Below the pieces are notes generated by a model. It was not told the DNA's origin. It saw only the letters and a list, made by a program, of their open reading frames with translations, and did not search any database. Both the position numbers and the translations under genes were made by a program. A stretch of DNA of 64,000 nt, taken from contig JAJFZO010000049.1 in assembly GCA_021397835.1 (NCBI GenBank), forward strand, positions 2,051,001 to 2,115,000. The letters run 5' to 3'. Positions 52,780 to 64,000 of this stretch are shown here, piece after piece; the first letter of the stretch is position 1; each line of letters begins with the position of its first letter. Origin of the DNA: Moringa oleifera (Eukaryota; Streptophyta; Magnoliopsida; Brassicales; Moringaceae).

Positions 52780-52893
52780 ATGGCCAACGTGCGTAGGTCT
52801 ATCGCGTACTCTTCCCTTACCTTCTCCAACCAAGACATCACCGTGGACCCATTGTCCATTTTCCTTAGGTTTCTGGTAAAATTTTCTCGGTAA
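52780..52893 (+). CDS. Upstream ORF in the SAUR32-like leader (37 codons)
   Basis: The ORF begins at an ATG in near-ideal context (CCAGCCATGGCC). It encodes 37 residues, starting MANVRRSIAYSSLTF and ending FLRFLVKFSR. It stops 45 bases before the main SAUR ATG and is in a different frame from it. If the transcript starts at the predicted TATA box, ribosomes would meet this ORF first. The peptide resembles nothing I know. An unrecognised 5' UTR intron could remove part of it (TTTCTGCAG stands just before the main ATG), although the possible introns would be under 70 bases. Confidence 0.35.
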   Translation: MANVRRSIAYSSLTFSNQDITVDPLSIFLRFLVKFSR

Positions 52894-52938
52894 AAAGCTA
52901 GGGTTTTTTTGTTCTCTTGATTCTTGGTTTCTGCAGAG

Positions 52939-53292
52939 ATGGGTAGTGGGGAGAAAAGTCTGAGAAGCTTTCACCTGCACCTGCCACATCTTCATCATCA
53001 CCATAATCATCAAGGGAAGAACAAGCAAGTGAGAGATGTCCCAAAAGGGTATTTGGCAATCAAAGTGGGGCAGGGGGAGGAGCAACAGAGATTCGTGGTG
53101 CCTGTGATATACTTCAATCACCCGCTGTTCATTCAGCTGTTGAAGGAGGCGGAGGAGGAGTACGGGTTCGATCAGAAGGGAACCATCACAATCCCTTGCC
53201 ATGTTGAGGAGTTTAGGTATGTCCAGGGCATGATTGACAGAGAGCAGTCCCTTCACCATCATCACTACCATGTTGGGTGTTTTAGGGTTTGA
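52939..53292 (+). CDS. SAUR32: SAUR family protein, SAUR32 type
   Basis: 117 aa, intronless as usual for SAURs. The start is the ATG of MGSGEKSLRSFHLHLPHL. A His-rich segment (HHHHNH) follows, then the SAUR domain from ~residue 35: VRDVPKGYLAIKVGQGEEQQ, RFVVPVIYFNHPLFIQLLKE, AEEEYGFDQKGTITIPCHVE. The C-terminus HHHHYHVGCFRV is the SAUR32 signature. SAURs typically inhibit PP2C.D phosphatases and so raise plasma-membrane H+-ATPase activity and cell expansion; SAUR32 has been linked to apical-hook and ABA/drought responses. It follows MIR166 on the same strand and faces the CRK gene tail to tail, as in the Arabidopsis block (At2g46690). Confidence 0.93.
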   Translation: MGSGEKSLRSFHLHLPHLHHHHNHQGKNKQVRDVPKGYLAIKVGQGEEQQRFVVPVIYFNHPLFIQLLKEAEEEYGFDQKGTITIPCHVEEFRYVQGMIDREQSLHHHHYHVGCFRV

Positions 53293-56200
53293 TTCAATTG
53301 GAGGTATTGTGTTCATGGTGCCAAAGAGGGCCTAACCCAGGAAAGAAATCCGTAGGCAGCTTTTCCTCTTCAGAAGTCTTTTGGGGTTCTGTAAATTTGG
53401 TTTCCCTTAGGTTTTGTTCATCTAATCCCCTTTTTCTCGCGTCTCGGGATGCTCTGATGGTCCGTTGTTGATAATGCTCGATCCTGATGATATTATATAT
53501 GCATGATGTGACGATGACGAAAGAACTAAAACTTTTCTTCCATATTCTACTGATGAATTTTGTTATCTGCTAGGAGTCGTAATGGAACAGATTGAAGCAA
53601 ATTAATGTTCATCTTTCTTATCTCTTCATCCTTTTTCGTTGCTTTTCTTTTCTTTTCTTTTCTTTTTCTTTCTTTTCGATGATAAGGATGAATTGTAGTA
53701 AAAATATAAATGGGATTTGGCATCTTTGGTTCAACTTCAAGAATGACCCAACGGACAAATGGTAGGGCCAAAGCTGTTGCTTTAAGACCTTCAATTCTGC
53801 TTTTAAGTCAATTATCAATTTGATCATGATAACCATCTTATCACTCCCAACAATCAAGGCATAATTCCCTTGGAACATAAAATTTCCAGCATCATTAAAT
53901 CTCTTTTCTTTTACCCATTAAACACTTTATCTTATATTTTCATATTATTAATCTTGTTTATTCCGTGGAATGAAATTATGTTTAACTTCACATATGCAAG
54001 GAATAAACAATGAATGCAGTCCAGGAATAACGGACGAAAAAGAAAATGCATACATAACAACAAAAATCAAAGGGAAAAAAAAGAAGATGGAAAAGAGAGG
54101 ATAGTGCGGGTGCATGGACCATGAGGGAGTGAGATATGTGTGAAATTGGTGACAGAGTGTGTGCGCCATAGTTAATGAGGAGAAGCCAAGCCAAGATGGT
54201 GCGAGCCTCAGGGGTTGTTATCTGGACCGCATTGAATTGGGTTAGGTGAGCGATCGTAAGAGTCCGTAAGAGTCAGTGGGGGTGGCTGGTGGGAGCCCTC
54301 CACGTTGGTTCATCCGATGATACCAATGTTTTAATTTGTAGGGCACCAATTGCTCAACTCATGGGCAGGCGAAAACAAACAAGGCAACCAGCTTCAGCTT
54401 CAGATTTTATTTATTCGGACTAGTATTTGGAATTGTAGGTTTATGTCACTGACATTTTTGGCTCCATTTGGGTTTGTGAACTTGGAAACCGAAGGAAATA
54501 CCAGACCCAGCCGTGGGGCTGGTGGGTTTTGGCTGTTGTGGCCCTTGTGGGCACTGTTCATAACATGACATTTTCCTGTCTAGCTTGATTACTTAAATTA
54601 ATTAGCCAAGATTTTAGGATAACGACGTTTCTGTTCATTTTCTTCTTCAGAATTTGTGATCCAAGACACTCGTTATTGCCTAATGATGCAGACGTTTGAA
54701 GCTAAATACCCTTCATAGCTACCTGAGTATTCTCATTCGTATTTTACTGGTTTTTCAAGGGTTATAATTGAAGACAAGCAATGCCCGTAGTTTTTTTTTA
54801 TATAGATTGCATGCAAGGAAAGCTCCATCCGTTCACGTGGTTATTCCTTTATTTTTGTTTATTGGGAACTTAAATATTACTACAAATTCATGTTGTTGAG
54901 TTAAGAATAAGGCTGTGCAGTTTCATCATCGTGTGTATGAAGCATGTCAAGCACAATCATAACGTATACCCAATCCAGGAAATGGAGTTACTTTGAAGAT
55001 AGTGTGGATCAATGATCAATATACTAGCTCAAACATTCTAACGCAAACTTAATTATCTTTTTAATTATTGATTTAAATATCTAAATGTCTGTGATAGTTC
55101 TCTGATTAATCATCTTTTGAGTTGTTTATATTAACAACCAGGATAAAATTGGTTTTCTAATGCATTGGTTTGGACAGTCTGGTAAGGAAACGGAGATCTT
55201 CTGTCATGACAACAGGAAGAGATATACAACTTCCATTCTCGTCTGCTTTGTGCATTAACAGACCCCAAGAACTCAGTAATCAGTATGACTTTTGCTCTTT
55301 TTTGATTTTTATATTCTTCAATCCTATGAGTTAGATATGATTCTGAGAAGGGCATGACCGTTCATGGCAAGCATAACAGGTTTAAAACTCTCAAATTCTT
55401 TGGTTACGGTCATCAGGAAATATTAATTTTTGTCTGCCATGTTCAATTGGTTGATGGTTATATGCCGATTAGCTACTAATTGTAAAGGTTCCTTCCATCT
55501 CGTCCAATAAAAGAGTCCACGTTTATTCTCTGACCTTGCTTTTTGATTAATGGTGTTAAGCAACATGACCAATTTGAATAAACAACATTTATAAGGTCGG
55601 AAAAAAATTTAAAAAAAAAAACTCACATTATCTTCACATTCAGATTTCATGGCAATGAAGTAGATATTTATGGGTGGCCTTCAAATTTAAGTTGCTTCAC
55701 TAATGAAATTAGCCAAATTTAAGGACCCATCAGCCAGGAAAATATGTTATGCCGTGCATTGTGGGTAATACTGTTATGGACATTGCAATCATATATTCAA
55801 GTTACAGGGACAATTCGAAGTCAGCTCTGGAAACTGTCCATATTGGCCGGCCAGATGGCGGCAATTGAGCTCTTCATTAAGATACATGATCAAAATCCAA
55901 GTGGAAACAATGCTTGTGGAGCGTGAGAGAGATACTATCTTTCAAAAGAATTTTAAGATTCCGTGTATCTGTTCTGTGCTTCCATTACTTTCACAATCTA
56001 ACTCCTCTAAATTTGTATTTTACGTGATTAGGCATAGGATGTCAAATTCAACAATTCTACAACCGATTAAGCCTGCTGTTGCTTGAAGCTAAAGTTGATG
56101 CAGACTGTCTTCCATGTGCTTGCTCTTTTGAGCATAAACCAATGGTATTTGCTGCAAGGCGTACCCCAAGTATCTCTTTTACTCCTCTAACAAACATGTT

Positions 56201-56712
56201 TCTCTTTTTTGTTGTACTGGGGAACAAAAAACTCATTTATTCAAATAAACAGTTAAACAGTATGAACCTCAAATTGAGTAATTGTCCAAGGTGTGAATCA
56301 CAATAATGTTAGAAACATGATTAATGAATAGAAGGAACAAATAATATAAATTGCTCAAAAACAGTCAATTATCAATATTGAAAATAACTGTTATTAACTA
56401 TATTTGTCCAAACCTTGGCCTGCATAACAACCAACTCTTGCCCTTTGAGCTCAATCTCATTGACATCAATGATACGCAAAAATAGGGTATGAGCAACAAG
56501 AATTCTACATGGTAAATTTGCCTCAACAATCTCAGAGCTGACTTCACTAACAAATTCATGTATGCACAATTTTCCTGTACCCCAATCTCTGACGGGATAA
56601 AATGAGAAAAGGTAGAAAAGAAAATTTTTCAAAACAAAAAGATCCTGGAAACCCCCTCCATTACCTCCAAATACCATGAAACTTTAAGAAACTATATGTT
56701 AAAGGCTAAAAC
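53293..56712. other. Spacer between convergent SAUR32-like and CRK genes
   Basis: 3' UTR of the SAUR, a CTTTT-type repeat (about 53643-53675), then non-coding sequence. A 101-codon minus-strand ORF (56372-56677) begins with ATG just downstream of the CRK stop, but I do not recognise it; it probably lies in the CRK 3' UTR. Confidence 0.5.
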
Positions 56713-59700
56713 CTAATGATGTCTTGTGTTTGAGCCACGATGAGTTACACCATGTAAAAATTTTGTATATCCAAGTAAACTAAGCTTTCCATCAGTGTTT
56801 CTAATCCAATCTTTGAGGAAAGAATAAGCTGAGGGGCCGACATTCAGTTCCTGCAGTAAAAAGCTTGGTATTTCAAGATGAATCACAAAAACAGATAGTA
56901 CTGGGGGTACTAAGATAATAATTAAACATACCCTCGCTAATTCTTCGATCGAGATGACTCGATTACCCTCCTGCTCAAAATGATCAAAAGCAGTGGAGGC
57001 AATCTGCTCCCACCCTTCAAGAGCCTCCAATTGATGTGTGCTAATTGCAGCTGCACAGAACTCTTCAAAGTACATCTTCCTATAAGTAAGCGATTCCATC
57101 TGAAGTAAGACAATGTAGAAAGGTGTGAGGATATCTCATACAACAACAGAAACATTCATGGTATCCAGAAAACACCCAGCATAATGAATTAATGTGGGCA
57201 GAATTTTACTTCAAGACAAACAGGACTTGCATAACTAATACACAGTGCACATAATTGACAAATTGAAAAAATGAAAAAGAAAAAAAAAACAAAATCCAAG
57301 TAAAATATCTTATGATGCCTCACCGCATTGAGAATATCAGGAACCCTTGATTCCCTCATGGCATCAGTTGCATTTCGCACAAGGGCCTGCAAAATGAAGT
57401 ACTTTATAGCCATATAATTATGTAAAAGAGAAAAAAAAAAACAGTATAGCCCTTTTCCCCAAAACAAAAATGATAGCAAAAACTGAAATTATTGTTAGTT
57501 GGAGGGCCGAAGTATGAGAATAAATAACTGAACCATTTTCTCTTCACTTTATGGACCTCCCAACTGAAATCCAAATTAAGAGAAATAGAGGCAGTAAATA
57601 ACCGTTCTAAAATTTTCAAGTGAGATGCTCCCATCCTGATTCGGTTCTAATAGTCTGAACTGAGCCCTAAGATATACCAGCTCATCCTCAGTCAAAGCTT
57701 TTGAGAGAGCCTACAGTTGAAGAGAATCAACAAAAAAGGTTAATTAAATTGTGATCAGGAAAAAAGCAAAACCCTCAGTTTTAGGGTTAAGCCTATTGAA
57801 AATTCAATTTTCTGTCAAATACAATTAAGATACAGACACATAGATCAGATAGTCATCAGGAAGAAATCTTTAGTATTAAGAAGCAGTTTCCAATTGGCAG
57901 AGGAATTGGTAACACAAAAGTCGTAGTTAGTAACAATACCAACTTAGCCAGACAAATCTTCAGTTTACGTAGAAGTTAACCCTACTTAAAATCAAACAAG
58001 GAACAATAAATATCGAGCCCGAACATTTCTTACAAAATGCTTACAAGAAATCTCATCATGCAAGTATGTTAAATGCAAATGGATCTGTCAGATATGGAAA
58101 AGCATCTCAGTTGCCTTGGGACATGTAGGTGCATTCTGGGTCAGTGGTTGATGAGTTAAAGGTATGGAGAGGGCTGCACATTTTTAAAACCAAGCAGAAA
58201 ATAATAGTAATGATGCCATTACTTATTTTTTTGATGGTGTGGGGACAATACAACAAGATGGCTTTTGTAGCAGTGGAGACTTCCACAGAGTTGATCAAGG
58301 ATGGGTGGCCTAAGGTCTTGAAACTTTGGGTAACAGGAGGTTTCTTTGTAAATGAGGAAGATCATATAGTGTTCATGAAAATCCTATCTTCTAGACGGCT
58401 AACAATACATGTAAATGGGCAGCACCCCCTTGGTGCTACTTATATTTTATATAAACATACTACATGTTTCCGATAAATAAAAAAAAAAAGTATGCTAAAT
58501 ATGTAAATCTTAGATAGCAGAACTACCATCCATCCATTATCTAGAAAGGATATGGATCCTTATAATCAGATTAAGTTCCACATATCTAAAACTACAGAAT
58601 GAGTGAATGAAATTTTGGCACCCTCATCTTAAAGAGAAGCATACATCTCTTAAGTATGTGCAAATCGAAACTGAAAAGAGCAATACCTTCAGTGCGGCAC
58701 GTTTGAAAGGTGTGGCATGCAAGTATGACTTGACTGACTTATAGATCAGTATATCTAAAGGGACAAGATGATTATCATCATGCAACCATGGATGCGCTGC
58801 AATTACAGAAGATGCAATTAGTTCTGAAGGAGAAGATCAATATGATTTACCAAATATGGATGCACTCCAACAGAAATTTAAGCAGAGAGCTAAACTGGTA
58901 ACACAGGAACTAAATATCACAAAGTTCAAACATTCAACAACTTGTGAAGCAACTGCTTTTATCAGAGCTGCTTCACTTGCTTCTGTTGCCATACTCCTAA
59001 AATATTCAAGTTAATATCCAGTGGAAGGAACCAAATACTAGGAGAACAGAACTTCTCTGCCTCTCATAGTTGTATGTAAAATTTCTTTCCTCCCGTTTTT
59101 TCTTAGGGGATGGTTGGTGTTGAAGGACACTTGGGAAAGGATTTCATTGACATAAACAATACTTATCCTTAAGCTAAAACCAAATGGTTAACAATAGGAG
59201 AAGGAAAAAGAAAACGATTCACATGTCATGATACAACACCTGAAGATGTCTCTGGTTAATCGATATAATTAGCATTCCATAAAGCAGTAAAGGGAGACAG
59301 ACTTACTAAGAGCTTGAGCAGCAGTCATTCTTTTTCTATAATCCTTGTTTAGGAGTCGCTTCACAAAGTCCTTACCCTCTGGAGAGACAGAAGGCCAGGG
59401 TAGGTCTTCAAAGTTGGGCTCAGATCTTAGCACAGCACGAAATATTCCTGATTCGGTCCTTGCCCAGAAAGGCCGGCTTCCACATAGCAAGATATAGGCA
59501 ATAACACCGATACTCCATATATCTGCTTCCAGCCTATAAGATCTATGCAAAACTTCAGGTGCAACGTAGTATGCGCTTCCAACAATATCATTAAGTCTTT
59601 CATCTACACAGATATACATAGCAGGTAAGTGAAAACCTTATACAAAAGCCACCTGAAAGAGGATGAGCTCATTCCTAAGCAAATGCATCTTATTACATGA

Positions 59701-61297
59701 ATCAAGTATAATCAAATAGCTAATTCAGCCATCAATCAAAAAGAGTTTTATTACATAGATGGCAATATTTTTGTTTTGACATCACCCTGCAGAGAGGTAT
59801 AACATCCAGGAATTCATTTTTGAATTTCCAAATTGATAAGCAAGGCAGCATCTTGGTTGGGTCTAGATATTAAATTAAGCAAAAAATTTCGACCTAGATC
59901 GAGTTGTCAATATATTTCAGAAGGTATACATATCATTCTATTGTCCAACACATAAGAAATTCATGAAACATCTAGATCAAACATGAAAACTCACCAAAAT
60001 CTCTTGATCTAATTATCATACAGCATGTGTCTTTTGAAAGGACAACTGAATGCTTGTATTGGAAACCACCAATACACACTAGAAAACTCATAAAGCACAG
60101 AGAATTTCAAAGCAGACCAACATAAATCAAGGAATGACTTTACTTCTTACCTGGTCTGATAAAGTCAGAAAGACCAAAATCAATAAGCTTCATATCAGCA
60201 TCTTCATCACCAGATGTGAACAGGAAATTCTGTGAAGCAATGAAGTGAAAGATTGTCAGCAATTGTTGAAAGTGCAACAGAATCATACACAGGAACAACT
60301 GCACTAATTGTATCTCAGAAAAAGAGAAAAGACTAAATGCCATAGTTTAGATGAAGTAATAAACCATCTAATTTGAAGAGCACAAACCTCTGGCTTTAAG
60401 TCACGGTGTACGACGCCTTGAAGATGACAAAAGCCAACAACACTTAGAATCTGTACAATAATAGCTTTTGCATCGTCCTCAGTATACCTCCCTCCTCTGA
60501 GACAGAGGACAATTGTCTCAATGTAAATATGAAAACATAATATATACATGTATTGATAGAGATTGAATCTACGCATTTTGCTTTGCTTATTACAATGCCA
60601 AAAATAAAAATGTGACTGATAAGTGAAATAACAAGATCTGAACCTTGATACTATCTCATCTATAATGGTAATGCAGCCAACTTTATTCAAAATAGCCCCT
60701 TCCAAGCCAAAAGAGGGGAAAAAAAAAACAAAGGCACAAAGCAAATAAGCACAGCCTGCTGTTGAGTACAAGACAAGAATGGAGGCACTGGAAGATTAAG
60801 GCAACCAAAGACATACATCACAAGAAAAAATTACCTTGCCAAAATTCTGTCCAGTAGTTCCCCACCCTCACACAATCTGATAAGAAAGCAAAACGCAGCA
60901 AACTATCATATTCCAATTTCAGAAGAAAGCATGAGCAAAACTGATAATCTACTAACCTATCATGAAGCTATGAAAAGTTAGAAAGCAAGCTATTATATCG
61001 AAAGGAGTCCCAAAGAGAAGATATAAGATAATTCCATCCAGGAAGAATTTCATGGCAATTACCAGTATGCAGACTTGAAAACAGATTAAAAATCAAGGTA
61101 CATTTTCAGTGTTGCTAAACCACATTCCCCACATTAAATCTGAAAAGAAAACAAGGAAAGACATACTCCATGACTATGTACACGTTATTGGCGTCCTCAC
61201 ATGCATCATAAAATTTGACCAAATGCTTATGCCCTGATAATGCTTTTAATATTTTCACCTCCTTACGGACATCTTCAATCGCTATTGCCGTTGTCAT
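56713..61297 (-). CDS. CRK3: CDPK-related protein kinase (CRK3-like), 5' end beyond the window
   Basis: Ten minus-strand exons encode 414 aa of a family usually ~600 aa long: 61297-61167, 60876-60835, 60496-60388, 60229-60151, 59603-59307, 58796-58687, 57710-57603, 57386-57324, 57099-56932, 56850-56713. All introns are GT-AG and the frame is intact. The kinase shows [14 protein letters not shown] (C-helix), [26 protein letters not shown] (catalytic loop), [24 protein letters not shown] and [15 protein letters not shown]. The C-terminal half has the EF-hand-like region ([29 protein letters not shown]), with degenerate loops as is usual in CRKs, and ends [13 protein letters not shown]. The missing first exon (N-terminal variable region, glycine-rich loop and catalytic Lys) lies past 64000. 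The name CRK3 rests on synteny with At2g46700. Confidence 0.93.
58075..58487 (+). mobile_element. Retroposed insertion (LINE-like 3' fragment) in a CRK intron
   Basis: About 410 bases inside the CRK intron between exons 58796-58687 and 57710-57603, inserted antisense to the kinase. It ends in GATAAATA plus a pure A tract and is flanked by a near-perfect 13-base direct repeat: AAGTATGTTAAAT at 58062-58074 and AAGTATGCTAAAT at 58488-58500. This is the structure of a target-site duplication from target-primed reverse transcription. An open frame of 115 codons (58129-58476) runs through it without a domain I can name. The CCCCTTGGTGCTACTTATAT near its end resembles plant L1-type LINE tails. I see no tRNA-like A/B boxes, so a SINE is less likely. 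Confidence 0.55.
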
Positions 61298-64000
61298 CTG
61301 CCAAGCAAATCTCGTAAGAGAACAGATATTGTGCAATAAAATATTGGTTAATCACAAGCTCAATCTCAGACTGCAAAGAAAAAGTTCAACAGCTTTTAAA
61401 AATTAGTTGAGAAAAGCATATTACACAGCATCAATTGCAGGACATATGCAACACAATAGTAGATCATTATCTAATCAGGTGAAGAAAAGGCACAAAACTT
61501 TTTACTGTTCATCATAAAACAAATCCTGAGAAATTGATGACAAGATCTTTTTCTTCCCTTTTTTATTAGAGACTACAAGCTCTAATTTGAAACTTAAGGA
61601 TTATCCGAAAACGAATACAAAGTCTTATCGTTTACGTCCATAAGTACAGGAACAAGACAGAATTCTGACAATAGATGGATTACAGATGTGACCGAGGAAG
61701 GACTTAGGAGAAGGCAACAATAACTGTGACATGAGGGGCTGAGTTTTTATTTTTTATTTTTTTACAAAAAGAATATTCCCAATGAATTAGACATACAAAA
61801 GGAGAAAGATGAAGTTAAGAGCAGAATATCTTGTCATTTTACAATAAATTTATGAAAATAAGATATGAGTTATAGAGCCAATATAAAAAGATAAAAATTA
61901 CTGACATTAGATTCCTCCTCCAGATTTATAGAAAAAATTTAATAACTTTCCAGAATACTTCATATACACATATAAACTTGCCAATTCCAGAGTCCTGTCA
62001 CATATATCATACTTTCATGTCTTTTTAGTAGAATAAGTGACTACAAAGGACAAATTTAGGCAAGTCATATCAGGTCGCTCCACCTCATAATCAAAGTGGA
62101 TCTACCAAATCAGTTGCACCTTATGGCTAGTTATTTCAAAACATATCTCAAAAGCGCTGTTTAATCAATTGTTCTAACTAATTCAACACGTTGGTCATGA
62201 AATCTGTATCACCATTGAAATATGCCGATGCATTCTTCATATGCAACTCTTTAAATGGTAGAGAATGTTACCGATGAAAAGCTTGCACATTCATCCCTAT
62301 ACAATATGTGCAAAGCCATCAAATGAAAAGATTTTAAGATTTTCACATACCAACTGGTAGGTGCAACAAAACATGCAAACATGTAAACACAAGCTGGCAC
62401 ACTAGGCTTGTTTATATATAAAAAGCATGTGTTTTCGTTATAAGAAATCCCCATCCACTGCAATCAGTAATTTCCTTGACCACTACCTGTCATAGTTAGA
62501 AGAGAAATCCAAATAAAAGCAGCAATGTATCCAAGTATACAATTATTTTGCATAAAATATTTACTAATTTTATCAATCATATTAACTCTCAGGATTATTT
62601 GAGTGCCGAACCCTTGGGGAGCTCAAAACCCCCTTCAAGCTTTAGAACCATCACTCAGAATGTGTATATGAGTAGTCCTGTCCCTCAAGACAACTAATTG
62701 TTGATGCGATGACTTCATCACCTTATCCCCAATTCATTAACAAAATGTTGTACTTTTTAAGTATTTATTTATAACATTTTTTCGTAACCATGGTATTTGT
62801 CGAATTTTCTTTACCATTCTACCGCAATAAAATCAACAGAGAGTTCAAAATCCAATGACTAATCCACAAGGCTCTAAATTTCACGATAAAAAACAATCTC
62901 AACGAGCCCTTTTAAGGTTAAGTGTTTATTTATAACATTAGAAATAGTATAGCAATGTTTATCTACTTTATAATGACGGACAAACAATCTGGACTGCTCA
63001 AAAGGAAAAGATGGACTAACTTTTGGGACAGATGAAATATGAATTTCGCAAAATAGTTGGGGCTAGAGTTTGAGAGGTCTCAAGGATCACTAACAGTAGG
63101 TTTCTCAATTCTTTTCTGATACGCAATAATCTATTGCTGTCAATATCACAATACTATGTGTTTAACATAAAGCGACATGTAGTTTTATACATTCTGGTTA
63201 GTGGAGCTCTTCAAACAAAATACTATGTTTTAACACTGGGTAATCATGTCATTACTAAAACTGAGAACCCCACAAAAGTTCTTTTTCAAATTTCTATAAC
63301 TATCTCTAGCAAATTATTAACTGAAGGAAGAGAGGCAGAAGGCAAAATTGTTATATGATTTCAAGGTACAATATCTTCCAAGATGCACATTAGCAAGTAT
63401 ATGCCAAATTCTTGTCAGAATCCAGTACCTCTGTCAAATAACACCATGACTTGATACAATGTCATGTTTATAAATTTTGTTCTGCCTAGAATTATCTTCA
63501 GCAACGAGTCGCCTATGGACTGATAGCTATATAAGGAATCAGATACAGATCATTCAAACAAATATGGAAATTTACACTGCCACATAAATATATTCTGCGT
63601 GGCGTGGCCACTGTATACCTAGTACTCTTAGGACGTACCATGATTCATTTCCAAGTACTGACAACAAAATTTGTCTATCTGTTCTTCTGGAATGTTTGCA
63701 CTCACTTTGTTGCTTTAGAAGCAACGGAACACTAAAGCTAATCTGAAAGGTTTAGTGAGCCCTTGATCATCTAACAACAACAGACTGTCACAAGTTTTAT
63801 GGTTCAATACCTGTCTTCCTATTGTATACCGACAAAGTCCCTATCTCCTCAGTATACAGTGACAATTTTGTAAATATCTAAATATTGTTCATCTAGAAAG
63901 TTCTATCATTAACAAAAGAGTACAGCTGTGCAATAAAATTGACTAAAATGGCTACACTACAGACAAGATACTCCCATTTTTGCTGGATCTGGAACCCCAT
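61298..64000 (-). other. CRK first intron, running off the window
   Basis: No minus-strand frame here contains the expected CRK N-terminal kinase sequence, so this 2.7 kb is read as intron upstream of the exon starting at 61297. It is A+T-rich. A short repeated unit (GTATTTATTTATAACAT near 62760 and GTGTTTATTTATAACAT near 62922) is present. No other gene is recognised. Confidence 0.6.

Larger units (their letters stand above)
46749..52938. other. Spacer between MIR166 and SAUR32-like genes
   Basis: The left part is probably the rest of the MIR166 primary transcript. No protein gene is recognised. It contains a CT repeat (about 47165-47190), a heptamer tandem repeat (49043-49081), a CAC repeat (about 49884-49910), an extremely A+T-rich block (about 51450-52090), and at the right the SAUR promoter with paired ABREs, a TATA box and an upstream ORF. 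Confidence 0.5.

Noticed and set aside
56372..56677. 101-codon minus-strand ORF just after the CRK stop codon
   Set aside because: It starts with ATG but lies where the CRK 3' UTR should be and resembles nothing I know; a homology search would be needed to revive it.

Overview
This 64 kb window is nuclear DNA from a flowering plant, most likely a eudicot. The genes have several exons with plant-type GT-AG (and two GC-AG) introns. The long spacers are A+T-rich and carry GA/CT and AT microsatellites. Every recognisable protein belongs to a plant family. The species cannot be named from the sequence alone.

Layout, left to right: a chloroplast DUF4079-type membrane protein (+, 3594-4916); an intronless proline-rich protein of unknown function (+, 6629-8038); TAC1, an IGT-family branch-angle gene (+, 11266-13480); a tail-anchored cytochrome b5 (+, 15611-17488); a CYP78A cytochrome P450 (-, 22464-24259) whose first exon carries a one-base frameshift; a ubiquitin/ribosomal protein eL40 fusion gene (+, 30568-31699); a short SHOU4-like (At1g16860-like) membrane protein (-, 32952-35884); an HD-Zip class I gene of the ATHB7/ATHB12 type (-, 38764-39590); a MIR166 hairpin (+, 46575-46748); a SAUR32-type gene (+, 52939-53292); and a CDPK-related kinase of the CRK type (-, 56713-61297). 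The first exon of the kinase lies beyond the right edge.

The order TAC1 - cytochrome b5 - CYP78A - HD-Zip I - MIR166 - SAUR32 - CRK is the order I recall for Arabidopsis At2g46640-At2g46700 (TAC1, CB5-C, CYP78A6, ATHB7, MIR166a, SAUR32, CRK3). The duplicated Arabidopsis block At3g61870-At3g61900 carries DUF4079, CYP78A9, ATHB12, MIR166b and a SAUR. The window therefore looks like a less fractionated version of one ancestral block, with the eL40 and SHOU4-like genes sitting between block members.

The genes do not form an operon-like pathway. Several act in growth and architecture (TAC1, CYP78A, SAUR32, miR166) or in ABA/drought responses (HD-Zip I, SAUR32). Paired or clustered CACGTG/ABRE motifs occur near some of them. 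No wholly new system was found. The points most worth checking are the CYP78A frameshift, two GC-AG introns, an upstream ORF in the SAUR leader, G-box/ABRE clusters, a possible cassette exon that changes the TAC1 C-terminus, and a retroposed insertion in a CRK intron.
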